This document shows, in pieces, positions 25,175 through 34,535 of a DNA stretch of 64,000 nucleotides. The DNA is from F23-B02 sp045601285 (GTDB lineage: Bacteria > Bacillota > Clostridia > Oscillospirales > Oscillospiraceae): contig JAZRZJ010000032.1 in the NCBI GenBank assembly GCA_045601285.1, positions 5,712-69,711 on the forward strand, written 5' to 3'. Each line of letters opens with the position of its first letter. The first letter of the stretch is position 1. The notes beneath the pieces were generated by a model, which saw nothing but the letters and a program-made list of their open reading frames with translations, did no database searches and was not told the origin of the DNA. Made by a program: the position numbers and the translations under genes.

Positions 25175-26593
25175 TTAACCTACGACCTTGATGATGTCGT
25201 ATTTATTCATATTTTTAACGGCCTTTTTCACCTGACCGAGATTGTGGCAGATAAGTGCCTTGTACGCCCTGCCCTTTTCGGTGAAGACAAGCTCCTCCGC
25301 CTCGCCCGTAAGACTCCAGCCGCCGTTGTGGAACAGCTCATTGTAACGGTCACAGCGCTCATAATCGCAGAGCTTGTCGGGGGAAACGCCCTTGCGCAGA
25401 GCGGGATTTACGCCGGTGCGCAGGAAGATGCGGTAAAGCTCCCTCGTGTTGATGAAGTAGTCGGCGTTGCCTGTTTCATAAGCCTCTGCACCGAAGGAGT
25501 TGCAGCTGTTGATGCTGTAAAGCTTTGCCTCGGGATTGCTTCCCTTGACAATTTCACTGAATATCTGCTGGGGACTGTCATAGAAGAGGAAGCTGTCCTT
25601 GAGCTCGGGGAAGTTCTTCATGAGAAAGCTCTTCGCCGCGTAGTCGCGGGTGATGATGACGCAGCCCCTGCCCAGCATTTCGTCCAGCTTTTCGGAGGCG
25701 CGGTGACCTGCAAGGTGCATGGCGGCGGCAGGGTCATAGACCTTGTCAATGCCGATTTTCTTAAGCCCGTCAACAACCTGCTCCAGAGTGAAGCTGCCCT
25801 TGGGAGCATTGAAAAGCTCCTCCAGCTCTCTCAGCACGCAGGCGCAGACCAGAGCCGCAGTCTCGGTGCCGTACTGATGGGCAAAGTAGATCTCCTCGTC
25901 CTTGTGCTCCTTCATGAACAGCGCACCCGTGGGGCAAACGCTTACACAGCGTCCGCAGCGGATACAGCCGTCAGCCATAAGGGAGTTCTTTGCGCCCACG
26001 GTCTGACCGTTTTCGGTCTTTATGAGTCCGAGAATACCCACGCCCTGAGCCTTGCAGACGTCGGTGCAGCGGCGGCACTTTATGCACTTGTTGGGATTGC
26101 GGATAACGCTGCCCGTGGAGTCGTCGATGGCAAAGTCGTGCTCGCGGATCTCAAAGGGAAGCTCGTCAATGCCGAACTCCAGCGCCTTTGCCTGAAGCTC
26201 GCAGAAGCCGTCGCGAACGCAGTCGCAGAAGTAGCAGTCCTTGCAGAAATTGGGGTCAAAATCCTTGGCCTTGGTGGAGCCTATGCGCAGGCAGTGGTGG
26301 CAATCGACGGTGTGCTGGCGGAACATTTCCTGCACGGTTTCCTTGCGCTTTGCAAAGAGCTCGTCGCTGTCGGCGGTGATTACCATGCCCTCCTTAACCT
26401 TTGTGGCGCAGGCCAGCTTTTCCCCTTCCTCACCCTCGATGCTGACGATGCAGAGTCTGCATGCCGCCTTGGGCTTCATGCCCTCATAGGCGCAGAGAGT
26501 GGGGATATATACGCCGTTGGCTTTGGCGGCATCGAGAACGGTGATGCCCTCCTCCACGGCAATTTCTTTTCCGTTAAGAATGATGTTTATCAT
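25175..26593 (-). CDS. NuoG/[FeFe]-hydrogenase-like iron-sulfur protein without H-cluster
   Basis: 472 residues. Residues 1-80: plant-type 2Fe-2S domain with C34, C45, C48 and CATK near 63. Residues 85-150: a His-Cys cluster region (HTVDCHHCLRIG, FCKDCYFCDC). Residues 175-235: two 4Fe-4S motifs, CIKCRRCTDVC and CIRCGRCVSVCPTG. The rest resembles the Fe-hydrogenase large-subunit C-terminal domain but lacks the three cysteine-containing H-cluster motifs, so hydrogenase activity is unlikely. It probably wires the molybdopterin subunits to a soluble electron carrier. ATG at 26593 behind AAGGAGG. Confidence 0.88.
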   Translation of the reverse strand: MINIILNGKEIAVEEGITVLDAAKANGVYIPTLCAYEGMKPKAACRLCIVSIEGEEGEKLACATKVKEGMVITADSDELFAKRKETVQEMFRQHTVDCHHCLRIGSTKAKDFDPNFCKDCYFCDCVRDGFCELQAKALEFGIDELPFEIREHDFAIDDSTGSVIRNPNKCIKCRRCTDVCKAQGVGILGLIKTENGQTVGAKNSLMADGCIRCGRCVSVCPTGALFMKEHKDEEIYFAHQYGTETAALVCACVLRELEELFNAPKGSFTLEQVVDGLKKIGIDKVYDPAAAMHLAGHRASEKLDEMLGRGCVIITRDYAAKSFLMKNFPELKDSFLFYDSPQQIFSEIVKGSNPEAKLYSINSCNSFGAEAYETGNADYFINTRELYRIFLRTGVNPALRKGVSPDKLCDYERCDRYNELFHNGGWSLTGEAEELVFTEKGRAYKALICHNLGQVKKAVKNMNKYDIIKVVG

Positions 26594-26605
26594 GTCTGTA
26601 CCTCC

Positions 26606-28903
26606 TTAAATCGCTTCAACGCGGCAGGGTGTGTAGCGCCATGTGGGGTTGCCCGTGAGGACATCCAGATCCTTGTGGCTGGTGAGAACGTTGACGTGCT
26701 CGCCAAGCTTTTTGCCCATGAAGGTGTAGCCGAAATGATGAGGGATCATGACGTAGCCTCTGGCGGTCTGCCAGGTGTATTCCACGGGAATTTCCAGCTC
26801 TCCCGCTTTGGTGGAAACCTTTACCATCTGACCGTTTGCAAAGCCCATTGCCTCTGCGTCCTCGGGATTCATGGCAAGAGTGTAGGGCTGACGGAACTTG
26901 AAGGTGGCGGGGTTTCTCATGGTTGCGTTCATGCCGTCTTCAGAGTGGCGTCCCGCGGAGAGAATGAAGTTGCAGCCGTCCTTGAGAATGAGCTCCTCTG
27001 CTTCCGCTTCGGGAGTGATGTTCTTCAGGAATCCGTCAATCTCCTCGCACCACAGATGGAACTTTTTGTCCTTGTGGGCGATGTGGCGCTTCAGCATTTC
27101 CTCGGGCTTCGCGTAGCCGATGATCGCGCCTTCGGGATGGTCATCAACAAGCTTGAAGGCTGCGTCCATCTCGCACCAGTCCTTGAACATGGGCAGACGG
27201 GAGAGTATGGGGTGCTTTGACTTATCATACTTTGCGGTGACAAGACCCTTGCCGCAGATGGGGCTTGTGAGCATACCCGCCCAGGAGATCGCGCGGGCAG
27301 CGCTGCCGTAGGCCTTGCCCAGAGTAAGAGCAATAACCGCTGCAAGCTGGTCAAAGTATTTGAGGTGACCGCAGGCAGTCCAGAACAAGACCTTTTCAAA
27401 GTACTTTATTCTGTCGCCCGTGAGCACGGCTTCCTCTGCCGCCTTGTAAAGATACTGAGGCAGCTTGGGGATAAGATCCATGGCCTCCACAAGCTCTGCA
27501 ACGATCAGCGCGTCCTCCTTGATGTCGCCCACGGGCTTTATCACCTGTTTGCGTGACTGGAAGACGATCTCGGGGTAGTTCAGGGTAAAGGCGTTCATGT
27601 CACCGCCGCCCTCGTAGGCATTCATACCGGGAAGCACGTAGTCGGCGATGCGTGTGACCTCGGTCTCGCAGTGGTCGATGGCAACCAGAAGCTCAAGATG
27701 CTCAAGGGCCTGCTTCATCTTGTTGCTGTCGGGATAGCTGCGCAGGGGATTGCCCATGGAGGTAAACATGATGCGTATTCTGTCCTCGTTATTGCCGAGA
27801 ATTTCGTCGGGGATAATGCCCACGGGGAAAACGTTCATAACAGGGAAGCGGTTGGTGACGGGACCGCGCCAGGTTTTAGGGCTGTGCTCGTCAATGGTGT
27901 CGCCGCGGTCAATGACACATTCGGGAACGATGCTTCCGCCGGGAACAAGCGCCATGCCGCAGATGACGGTGAGGAGAATGAGAAGGTAGCTTCCCAGAGT
28001 GCTGTGACGTCCGAAGAAGATGCCCAGATCCTGATGCATGCCCCATTTTTTGGTGGTGAGAACCTTTGCAAATGCCTCGGTCTGCGCCCTGGGAACACCG
28101 CAGAGCTCAAGGTTTTTGTCGATGTCAACGTTTTCAAACCATTTCTTTGCCTTGTCGAAGTCGGCAACGTACTTTGCTATGTAATCCTTTGCTTCCCAGC
28201 CATTTTCAAGAATGAGAGCAATAAGCGCCTGAAGATAAAGGGAATCGGTGCCGGGCTTCAGCATGATGTGCATATCCGACATTCTTGCGGTTTCGGAAAG
28301 ACGGGGGTCAACGACGATTACCATTTTCTCCGATTCCTCGGAAAATTCGCGGCAGACCTTTCTTGCGTCGGGAATCTGATGGGAAACGTAGGAGTTTGAG
28401 CCCCAGTAGACTACGACCTCGGATTCCTTGTCGTCGGGCTCAAGGAAGTGCATCTGGTCGCCGAGAATTTTGCCGTGGGCCCACCAGTTGCCCATGAACT
28501 CAATGCCGATGGGATTAAAGAGATACTGGCTGCCGACACCCGAAACCAGCGCCTTGCCGCAGGCGTAGGGCGTCTGCACCGAGCCCAGACAGCCGCCCAG
28601 AAATGAAAAACTGCGGGGACCGTGCTCGGCTATGATTTTGTTTGCCTTTTCGGCGATCTCCTTGTATGCCTGCTCCCAGGAAATCTGCTCATAGTGATCG
28701 CCTACGCGCTTTTTGGGATACTGAAGTCTGTCACTGTGGTCGGTGAAGTATTTTGCACTTCTGCCCTTGCGGCAGCAGTAGCCGCGGGTGCGGGGACTGT
28801 CAGGGTCGGGACGGACGCTGACGATTTTGTTGTTTTCAACTTCCATTTCCAAGCCGCAGCTCAGACCGCAGAAGTTGCATTGGGTCTTTTTCCAAACGCC
28901 CAT
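26606..28903 (-). CDS. Molybdopterin oxidoreductase (DMSO reductase family), paralogue A
   Basis: 765 residues. N-terminal 4Fe-4S motif C9-x2-C12-x3-C16-x26-C43, then the molybdopterin-binding core, and a C-terminal dinucleotide-binding domain with NPEDAEAMGFANGQMVKVST and VEYTWQTARGYVMIPHHFG. There is no twin-arginine signal, so it is cytoplasmic. No in-frame TGA, so no selenocysteine. Substrate unknown; formate dehydrogenase-like and acetylene hydratase-like members share this layout. It ends 12 bases before the NuoG-like gene. It is clearly a duplicate of the next gene (same N-terminal cysteine spacing, same YTPCRVE end). Confidence 0.88.
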   Translation of the reverse strand: MGVWKKTQCNFCGLSCGLEMEVENNKIVSVRPDPDSPRTRGYCCRKGRSAKYFTDHSDRLQYPKKRVGDHYEQISWEQAYKEIAEKANKIIAEHGPRSFSFLGGCLGSVQTPYACGKALVSGVGSQYLFNPIGIEFMGNWWAHGKILGDQMHFLEPDDKESEVVVYWGSNSYVSHQIPDARKVCREFSEESEKMVIVVDPRLSETARMSDMHIMLKPGTDSLYLQALIALILENGWEAKDYIAKYVADFDKAKKWFENVDIDKNLELCGVPRAQTEAFAKVLTTKKWGMHQDLGIFFGRHSTLGSYLLILLTVICGMALVPGGSIVPECVIDRGDTIDEHSPKTWRGPVTNRFPVMNVFPVGIIPDEILGNNEDRIRIMFTSMGNPLRSYPDSNKMKQALEHLELLVAIDHCETEVTRIADYVLPGMNAYEGGGDMNAFTLNYPEIVFQSRKQVIKPVGDIKEDALIVAELVEAMDLIPKLPQYLYKAAEEAVLTGDRIKYFEKVLFWTACGHLKYFDQLAAVIALTLGKAYGSAARAISWAGMLTSPICGKGLVTAKYDKSKHPILSRLPMFKDWCEMDAAFKLVDDHPEGAIIGYAKPEEMLKRHIAHKDKKFHLWCEEIDGFLKNITPEAEAEELILKDGCNFILSAGRHSEDGMNATMRNPATFKFRQPYTLAMNPEDAEAMGFANGQMVKVSTKAGELEIPVEYTWQTARGYVMIPHHFGYTFMGKKLGEHVNVLTSHKDLDVLTGNPTWRYTPCRVEAI

Positions 28904-28936
28904 ATATATTCCTCCAAATAAATTGATAACTGTGTT

Positions 28937-31237
28937 TTATGCTTTGATTTTTTCTACCCTGCACGGCGTATATCGCCAGCGGGCGTTGCCCGTAAGCTCG
29001 TCAATATCCTTGTGATCGGTGAGAAAATTGACGTGCATTCCGTAGGTTTTGCCTTCAAATTTCAGACCGAAATAGTGGGGCATGAGGCAGTAGCCCCGGG
29101 AGGTCTGCCATGTATATTCAACTGGAATTTCAATACTGCCCTTGCTTGTTGAGAGCATCACGGTCTCACCGTCGGCAATGTCCATTTCCTCCGCGTCCTG
29201 AGGGTTCACCGCAAGGGCGTAGGGCTGACGGTATCTGAAGGTGCGTGTGTTTCGCATTGCAGCATTTACGCCTGCGTCGGAATGGCGCCCTGCGGACAAT
29301 ATCATATTGCAGCCGTCAGCGAGCTGAAGCTCTTTTTCCTCCGCTTCGGGAGTGATGCGCTTTGTGTATTCGTCAATCTCGGGACACCAGAGATGGAGCT
29401 TGCCGTCGCGGTGCTTTATGTGCCGCTGCATGAGATGCTCCTCATCGCTTCGTGCGATGACCGCGCCTTCGGGGTGGTCGTCCACAAGCTTGAAGGCGGC
29501 GTCCATTTTGCAGAGATCGGAGAGGATCGGCATACGGGAGAGTACGGGATACTTCTTTTTGTCCGCGTCAACAGTCATGATCGCGTTCTTCGGCAGAGGA
29601 CTGAGAAGAAGACCGCCCCAGGTAAGCGCACGGTCTGCAGAGCCCATTGCCTTGCCTAAAGTCAGCGCAATGATAACGGGCGCAAGGTCAAAGTATTTGA
29701 GATTGCCCATGGCAAGCCATGCGCCGAACTTTATAAAGTACTTCATTCTGTCGCCCGTAAGAACGGCGTCCTCTGCGGCTCTGTACAGCCATTGCGGCAG
29801 AGCGGGAACCAGTCCCATTGCCTGCGCAAGCTCGGCGAATATCATGGAGTCCTCTTTTGCTTCGCCGAGAGGCTTTACTATCTGTTTTCGGCAGCCGAAA
29901 ACAACTTCGGGATAGTTAAGAGTGAAGATGTTGAAGCCGCCGCCGCATTCAAAGGCGGTGGTGGAGGGCAGAACGTAGTCCGCGATCTGTGCCGTTTCGG
30001 ATTCAACGCAGTCTATGGCAACCAGAAGCTCGAGAGAGCGCAGAGCCTCCTCCATTTTCTGAGAATCGGGATAACCGCGCAGCGGATTGCTGAGGGAGGT
30101 TATGGCAAAGCGTATTCTGTCCTCGTTATCGCAGAGAATTTCATCGGGAATGACACCCTCGGGGAATACTCTCATAACGGGGAAACGGTTTGTGTTTGGC
30201 GTGCGCCAGGTCTTCGGGTCAAGCTCATCACTTCCCCCGAGGGAGATGACCCTTTCGGGAGGAACGTTGCCGCCCTTTACAAGCATCATGCCGCAGACAA
30301 TCATGAGAATCAGGCAGAGATAACTGCTGAGTGTTGAATGGCGGTTAAAGAACAGACCGAGGTCCCTGTGCATTCCCCACTTTTTCGTGGTGAGGATTTT
30401 TGCAAATTCTTCAAGCTGCTGACGTGGTACTCCGCAAACCCGCAGACACTTGTCAATGTCAAGGTTTTCAAACCACTTTTTCGTCTTGTCCCAGCCGATA
30501 GTGTGCTTTGCTATGTAGTCCTTATCCTCCCAGCCCTTTTCGAGTATGAGTGCAATCAGCGCGCGCAGCAGCAGAGCGTCGGAGCCCAGGGCGGGCATGA
30601 TGTGCATATCCGCCATGCGTGCGGTTTCGGAAAGTCGGGGGTCAATGACAATGGCAAGCTTGTCGGGATCCTCGGAAAACTCGCGGCAGATGCGCTTTGC
30701 ATTCGGCATCTGGTGGGAAACATAGGCGTTGGAGCCCCAGTAAATCATAACCTCGGCGTTGCGCTCGTCAGCCTCAAGAAAATGACACTGGTCGCCGAGG
30801 ATCCTGCCGTGACTCCACCAGTCCCCCATAAACTCAACTCCGATGGGGTTGAAGATATACTGGCTGCCCGCAGCAGAAAGCAGAGGTGCCGCCGTTGCGG
30901 AGGGGGTCTGCACGGCTGCGGTTCCCGCGCCGATCACGGCGAAGGAGCGCGGTCCGTGCTCGGCAAGGATTTTGTTTGCCTTTTCTGCAATTTCCCTATA
31001 TGCCTGCTCCCATGAAATGCGCTCGTAGCGGTCGCCGATTTTCTTGCGGGGATAGAGAACTCTGTCGCCGTGGTCTACGAAATATTTTGCCGTTCTGCCC
31101 TTGCGGCAGCAGTAGCCGCTGCTGCGGGGACTGTCCGGGTCGGGACGTACATTGACAATTTTGCCGCCCTCAACCTCCAGCTCAAGACCGCAGGTGACGG
31201 CGCAGAGATTGCACCATGTTTTCTTCCACTCGCCCAT
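28937..31237 (-). CDS. Molybdopterin oxidoreductase (DMSO reductase family), paralogue B
   Basis: 766 residues, the same architecture as paralogue A along its whole length: C9, C12, C16, C43 near the N-terminus (CNLCAVTCGLELEVEGGK), RPDPDSPRSSGYCCRKGR, and the C-terminal AVNPQDAEEMDIADGETV and EYTWQTSRGYCLMPHYFG. No signal peptide. First gene of a four-gene operon (B, A, NuoG-like, EFR1) divergent from a TetR regulator. Having two full-length copies in tandem suggests a heteromer or two substrates. ATG at 31237 behind GGAGATGA. Confidence 0.88.
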   Translation of the reverse strand: MGEWKKTWCNLCAVTCGLELEVEGGKIVNVRPDPDSPRSSGYCCRKGRTAKYFVDHGDRVLYPRKKIGDRYERISWEQAYREIAEKANKILAEHGPRSFAVIGAGTAAVQTPSATAAPLLSAAGSQYIFNPIGVEFMGDWWSHGRILGDQCHFLEADERNAEVMIYWGSNAYVSHQMPNAKRICREFSEDPDKLAIVIDPRLSETARMADMHIMPALGSDALLLRALIALILEKGWEDKDYIAKHTIGWDKTKKWFENLDIDKCLRVCGVPRQQLEEFAKILTTKKWGMHRDLGLFFNRHSTLSSYLCLILMIVCGMMLVKGGNVPPERVISLGGSDELDPKTWRTPNTNRFPVMRVFPEGVIPDEILCDNEDRIRFAITSLSNPLRGYPDSQKMEEALRSLELLVAIDCVESETAQIADYVLPSTTAFECGGGFNIFTLNYPEVVFGCRKQIVKPLGEAKEDSMIFAELAQAMGLVPALPQWLYRAAEDAVLTGDRMKYFIKFGAWLAMGNLKYFDLAPVIIALTLGKAMGSADRALTWGGLLLSPLPKNAIMTVDADKKKYPVLSRMPILSDLCKMDAAFKLVDDHPEGAVIARSDEEHLMQRHIKHRDGKLHLWCPEIDEYTKRITPEAEEKELQLADGCNMILSAGRHSDAGVNAAMRNTRTFRYRQPYALAVNPQDAEEMDIADGETVMLSTSKGSIEIPVEYTWQTSRGYCLMPHYFGLKFEGKTYGMHVNFLTDHKDIDELTGNARWRYTPCRVEKIKA

Positions 31238-31379
31238 AGAATCATCTCCGAAGAAGATATTAGATAAATATAAAATAATGATAATAAATTAACGGTTTAA
31301 ATTCAATTACGGCTAACTCATTTCTAAATAATTCACAAAAAAACCGTAGTATTTTTAATGACTTAACCTGATGATGTGT

Positions 31380-31434
31380 TTGACAAAAGCAGAAAAAAAT
31401 AATATAATGTCCATAAAATATGGACAGCATGTCC
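31380..31434 (+). promoter_or_regulatory. TetR gene promoter with palindromic operator
   Basis: TTGACA (31380-31385), 17-base spacer, TATAAT (31403-31408): a consensus promoter. Directly after the -10 box are two overlapping dyads, TCCATA-AAA-TATGGA (31410-31424) and GGACA-GCA-TGTCC (31422-31434), right at the expected transcription start and ending 13 bases before the start codon. Consistent with autorepression by the TetR protein. Confidence 0.75.
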
Positions 31435-31447
31435 GAGGGGTGATTTT

Positions 31448-32053
31448 ATGGCAGAAGCGGGCTCAAAAAACACAAAAATCATAATTGACGCAGCAGTAAA
31501 GCTTTTCAGAGAACGGGGCTATGAGAACGTATCCGTCAACGATATCTGCAAGGAGGCGGGGATTGCACGCTCCACCTTTTATCTGACCTTTGCGGGAAAA
31601 AAGGAGATTATCGATAAAATTCTTGCCGATGTGCGCCTTGACCGCGATGACTTCTTCGGCGATTTTATCGCCGCTGAGAGTGACTTTGAGCGTATGTGGA
31701 TTCTCTGCTGCCGCTATCTTGCGGTTGCCATGAAATTCGGTCCGGAAATGACGGGAACTCTTCTGCGCCTTGAGCTTATGGGCGAGCTTGACGTTATGGA
31801 CACCGTTCACACCGTGGACGAATGGTTTACGCAGATGACAAAGAACGCGCAGAAGGCGGGAGTTATGCTCAGCACAGAGGCTCCCGAGGTGCTGGCTCCT
31901 CTCGGTGTTGACATTGCCTATTACACCACTTATGAGTGGTGCAAGCGCAAGGGTAATTTCAATCTCAAGCAGGTGGTGCGCCGCCGTGCCGAATCTCTCT
32001 ACAACCTTGCTCCGCAGTGGCGCATGAGCGAGGAAGAGTGGAAAAAGCTGTAA
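31448..32053 (+). CDS. TetR/AcrR family transcriptional regulator
   Basis: 201 residues. N-terminal helix-turn-helix at about 8-55 (IIIDAAVKLFRERGYENVSVNDI, then KEAGIARSTFYLTFAGKKEII), the standard TetR DNA-binding domain; the C-terminal ligand/dimer domain is not assignable. Start ATG behind GAGGGGTGA. Divergent from the molybdopterin oxidoreductase operon with a 210-base shared region containing a clear palindrome, so it probably controls that operon as well as itself. Confidence 0.93.
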   Translation: MAEAGSKNTKIIIDAAVKLFRERGYENVSVNDICKEAGIARSTFYLTFAGKKEIIDKILADVRLDRDDFFGDFIAAESDFERMWILCCRYLAVAMKFGPEMTGTLLRLELMGELDVMDTVHTVDEWFTQMTKNAQKAGVMLSTEAPEVLAPLGVDIAYYTTYEWCKRKGNFNLKQVVRRRAESLYNLAPQWRMSEEEWKKL

Positions 32054-32146
32054 GCGTTTCCGCAAGCTGAGTTATATATTACATGCGGAGGCTGAGCTGC
32101 ACCATGTCCGCATAAATTAATTGAAGCGGATAAACGGTCTGACAAA

Positions 32147-32172
32147 AAGAGAGCGCCTTGGGCGCTCTCACA
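32147..32172 (+). terminator. Hairpin between TetR gene and antiporter
   Basis: AGAGCGCC-TTG-GGCGCTCT (about 32149-32169); no long T-run, so it may be a weak terminator for either converging gene. Confidence 0.5.
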
Positions 32173-32214
32173 TAGGGAGAAATAGGCTTCGAACGGAGCT
32201 TTTCCGTCCATACA

Positions 32215-33522
32215 TCATAACAAAGGTTTTTTTGTTTTTCTTCTTATTAGCCACCACAGCGGCACAAGCCACAGATAGAAGGCAAGGGGAACCGCTTCCG
32301 CGCCCACTCCCAGCATGGCAAGCGGCACCGAGCAGGCAATGCACCAGGGCACAAGCCCCGCCTCAAGTATAACGCTGTTTTCCATGTCGATCATCTTGTC
32401 GCTGTTTTCCTCTCCGCCGTAAAGCTCGGCGGAAAGATTGCTCTGCATTATGGCGCCTATGGTCTGATTGCAGAACAGCGCCGAAACTCCCGCGCCCAGC
32501 AGAAGCATGACGGGAAAGCGCCCGATTTTTTGTGCGGCGCGGTTTACCTTTACGTTCACCGCCGACAGAAGTCCGGTGCCCTCAAAAATGCTTCCGTAGC
32601 TGCAGGATATTATGAGGATACCGCAAATCTCCAGCATCGAAACAACACCGCCGCCGGACAGCATTCCTGCAAGCTCTGCATTCTTTGCGGTGTAGCCCGC
32701 GAGCATTGTTCTGGCGCATGAGGCAAAGCTCTCCTGCTGGACAAAAACCGCCACGGCAAAGGAGCTTATGAGGCTCACGGCCATGGACCATTTTATGCTG
32801 ACGCTGCAGAAGGGCAGAACTATCATGAGCACGGCTGGAATGAGGCAGTACCACACGAGAGAAAACTCGCCGCCCAGCATATCCGTTATACCCGTGTCGA
32901 TCTTCTCCATGGGCGCACCCAGAGAAATGAGCGCATAGGCCGCACAGCAGATTCCGAAGGGTACGAGAGAGCTGCTGAGCATATAGCGCACATTCTTCCG
33001 CATATCCGTATGCGTCAGCACGGCAACGAGGTTTGCGCTTGAGGCCGCGGGTGAGCCTCTGTCGCCCACATACACGCCTGACATAATCGCGCCTGCGGCA
33101 AGCACGGGATCTACCCCGCCCGCCCTTGCGATGCTCATGAGAATGACGCCCGCCGTTGCGGTCACTCCGAAGCTGGTGCCGAGGGCATAGGACATTACTG
33201 CCGACAGCAGAAAGGCCGACAGAATGAAAACCCTCGGGGGAATTGCCGAAACGCCCAGGGTTACGAAATAGGCCACCGTTCCGCTGAGGCGCCACATTCC
33301 CGTGAGGCAGCCGATAAGCAGAAGAATGCCCACAACGATGAAGGAATCCTTCAGGCTGTTCCTTGCAAAGCCCATGATCTGCCGCAGGCTGAAGCCCCGC
33401 CGCAGAGAGAGCAGCGAAAACAGAACGAAGCCCGCCGCCAGCGGCAGCAGCATCGTTACGCCGAATATGAGTGACACCGCCATGCAGACGGTGAAGATTA
33501 TAAAAACAAGCAGAAGCTCCAT
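32215..33522 (-). CDS. NhaC-family Na+/H+ antiporter
   Basis: 435 residues, about 11 membrane helices. Conserved segments of NhaC-type antiporters: SYALGTSFGVTATAGVILM near residue 114, GVYVGDRGSPAASSANLVAV near 150, and SALFCNQTIGAIMQSNL near 336. NhaC-family members exchange Na+ for H+ or transport organic anions (MleN); substrate not determined. ATG at 33522 behind GGAGGAAA; the longer frame to 33594 lacks a ribosome site. Confidence 0.88.
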   Translation of the reverse strand: MELLLVFIIFTVCMAVSLIFGVTMLLPLAAGFVLFSLLSLRRGFSLRQIMGFARNSLKDSFIVVGILLLIGCLTGMWRLSGTVAYFVTLGVSAIPPRVFILSAFLLSAVMSYALGTSFGVTATAGVILMSIARAGGVDPVLAAGAIMSGVYVGDRGSPAASSANLVAVLTHTDMRKNVRYMLSSSLVPFGICCAAYALISLGAPMEKIDTGITDMLGGEFSLVWYCLIPAVLMIVLPFCSVSIKWSMAVSLISSFAVAVFVQQESFASCARTMLAGYTAKNAELAGMLSGGGVVSMLEICGILIISCSYGSIFEGTGLLSAVNVKVNRAAQKIGRFPVMLLLGAGVSALFCNQTIGAIMQSNLSAELYGGEENSDKMIDMENSVILEAGLVPWCIACSVPLAMLGVGAEAVPLAFYLWLVPLWWLIRRKTKKPLL

Positions 33523-33591
33523 TTTTCCTCCGCAGCTTTCCTTGCGATTTATACGCCTGATTATACCACCGCGCAATTCACTCTTCAATGA

Positions 33592-33628
33592 CAAAAAGCA
33601 CCCGATTTGTAATTATACAAATCGGGTG
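33592..33628 (-). terminator. Terminator of the zinc-ribbon/coiled-coil gene region
   Basis: CACCCGATTTGT and ACAAATCGGGTG perfect 12-base arms with six-base loop; T-run on the minus strand. It ends transcription from the gene at 33663. Confidence 0.85.
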
Positions 33629-33662
33629 TTGTGATGTTACTGTTTATGCGGTTAAGTCGCAA

Positions 33663-34535
33663 TCAGTTCACGGTGATGACAAGAATGCTGAAGGACTGGT
33701 TGTTGATATCGTTGGTAAAATTAATGACGGTAACACCGATTTCTCCATCTTCCAGATCGTAATCGTCGCGGACAACGGAAATGGTTGTGGTGTCGCCGGA
33801 CCACTCATCTTCATCAAACTCCGCGTATGCGCCCGTGCCGTAGTCAACATAGCAGTCATAGGTACCGCCGCCCTCAAAGGCGGTCGTAAGGGTTATGGTC
33901 TTATAGTCATCGCCTTCTTCAAGGACTATAATTCCCTGGTCAACATGGAACAGATCGGAAGCGTAGCCGCAGCTTGAGTAGTTTGCAAATTCGCAGATGC
34001 TGTCGATCGCGTCAACATAGGTTTCGTAATCGCCGCATTCCTCCAGCTCCTCCATTGCGCTCGCAAGCTCTTCCTTTGTGGAATCCAGCTCACTCTGGAT
34101 TGACTGAAGGCTCTTTTCCTTGGCCTCAAGCTTATCCTCCGCCTCGTTCTTCTGAAGCATCATCCAAACGCCGAAGCCAATGGCGGCAAGCAGAAGCAGT
34201 GCGCCGACAACGATGCCGACAACCTTTCCTGCCTTGCCTTTTTTCTTGGGAGCCTCATCCTTCGCCACCTCATAGGCAGCATATGCAGGCTCCTCGGGAG
34301 GAATATACGCAGGCTCCTCGGGAGGAATATATGCGGCTTCCTCTGCAGGAATGTATTCAGGTGCCTCTTCGGGAACGTATACAGGCTCTTCTGCGGGAAC
34401 GACAACATCCGTCTCATCGGGAATAATAACCGTTTTTTCTTCGGCTTCGGGCTTATAGTCCTTAAGAGATGCTCCGCAATATTTGCAGAAGGCCACGCCG
34501 TCCTGCAATTCATTGTTGCAATTTGGGCAAATCAT
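33663..34535 (-). CDS. Zinc-ribbon membrane protein with Glu/Pro repeats, coiled coil and C-terminal beta domain
   Basis: 290 residues starting at MICPNCNNEL (34535; GGTGA upstream). Order: zinc ribbon CPNC...CKYCG (3-21); acidic Pro-rich spacer (residues 35-90) with tandem units of the type EEPAYIPP; basic patch; membrane helix near 105-127 (VVGIVVGALLLLAAIGFGVWMML); coiled coil 128-165 (EAKEKSLQSIQSELDSTKEE); then a beta-rich domain of ~120 residues. The ribbon is cytoplasmic and the C-terminal domain outside. Function unknown. The neighbouring gene at 34888 has the same ribbon-repeat-membrane plan and is divergent. Confidence 0.85.
   Translation of the reverse strand: MICPNCNNELQDGVAFCKYCGASLKDYKPEAEEKTVIIPDETDVVVPAEEPVYVPEEAPEYIPAEEAAYIPPEEPAYIPPEEPAYAAYEVAKDEAPKKKGKAGKVVGIVVGALLLLAAIGFGVWMMLQKNEAEDKLEAKEKSLQSIQSELDSTKEELASAMEELEECGDYETYVDAIDSICEFANYSSCGYASDLFHVDQGIIVLEEGDDYKTITLTTAFEGGGTYDCYVDYGTGAYAEFDEDEWSGDTTTISVVRDDYDLEDGEIGVTVINFTNDINNQSFSILVITVN

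Noticed and set aside
25175..26593. Possible [FeFe]-hydrogenase
   Set aside because: The three H-cluster cysteine motifs of the large-subunit domain are absent, so only the iron-sulfur wiring part is credible.
24311..27220. A 969-codon plus-strand frame across the EFR1, NuoG-like and molybdoenzyme genes
   Set aside because: It crosses several well supported minus-strand genes and their spacers and shows no domain; base composition of the sense genes explains it.
26606..31237. Possible selenocysteine-containing formate dehydrogenases
   Set aside because: Neither frame has an internal TGA and no SECIS-like hairpin was needed to explain them.
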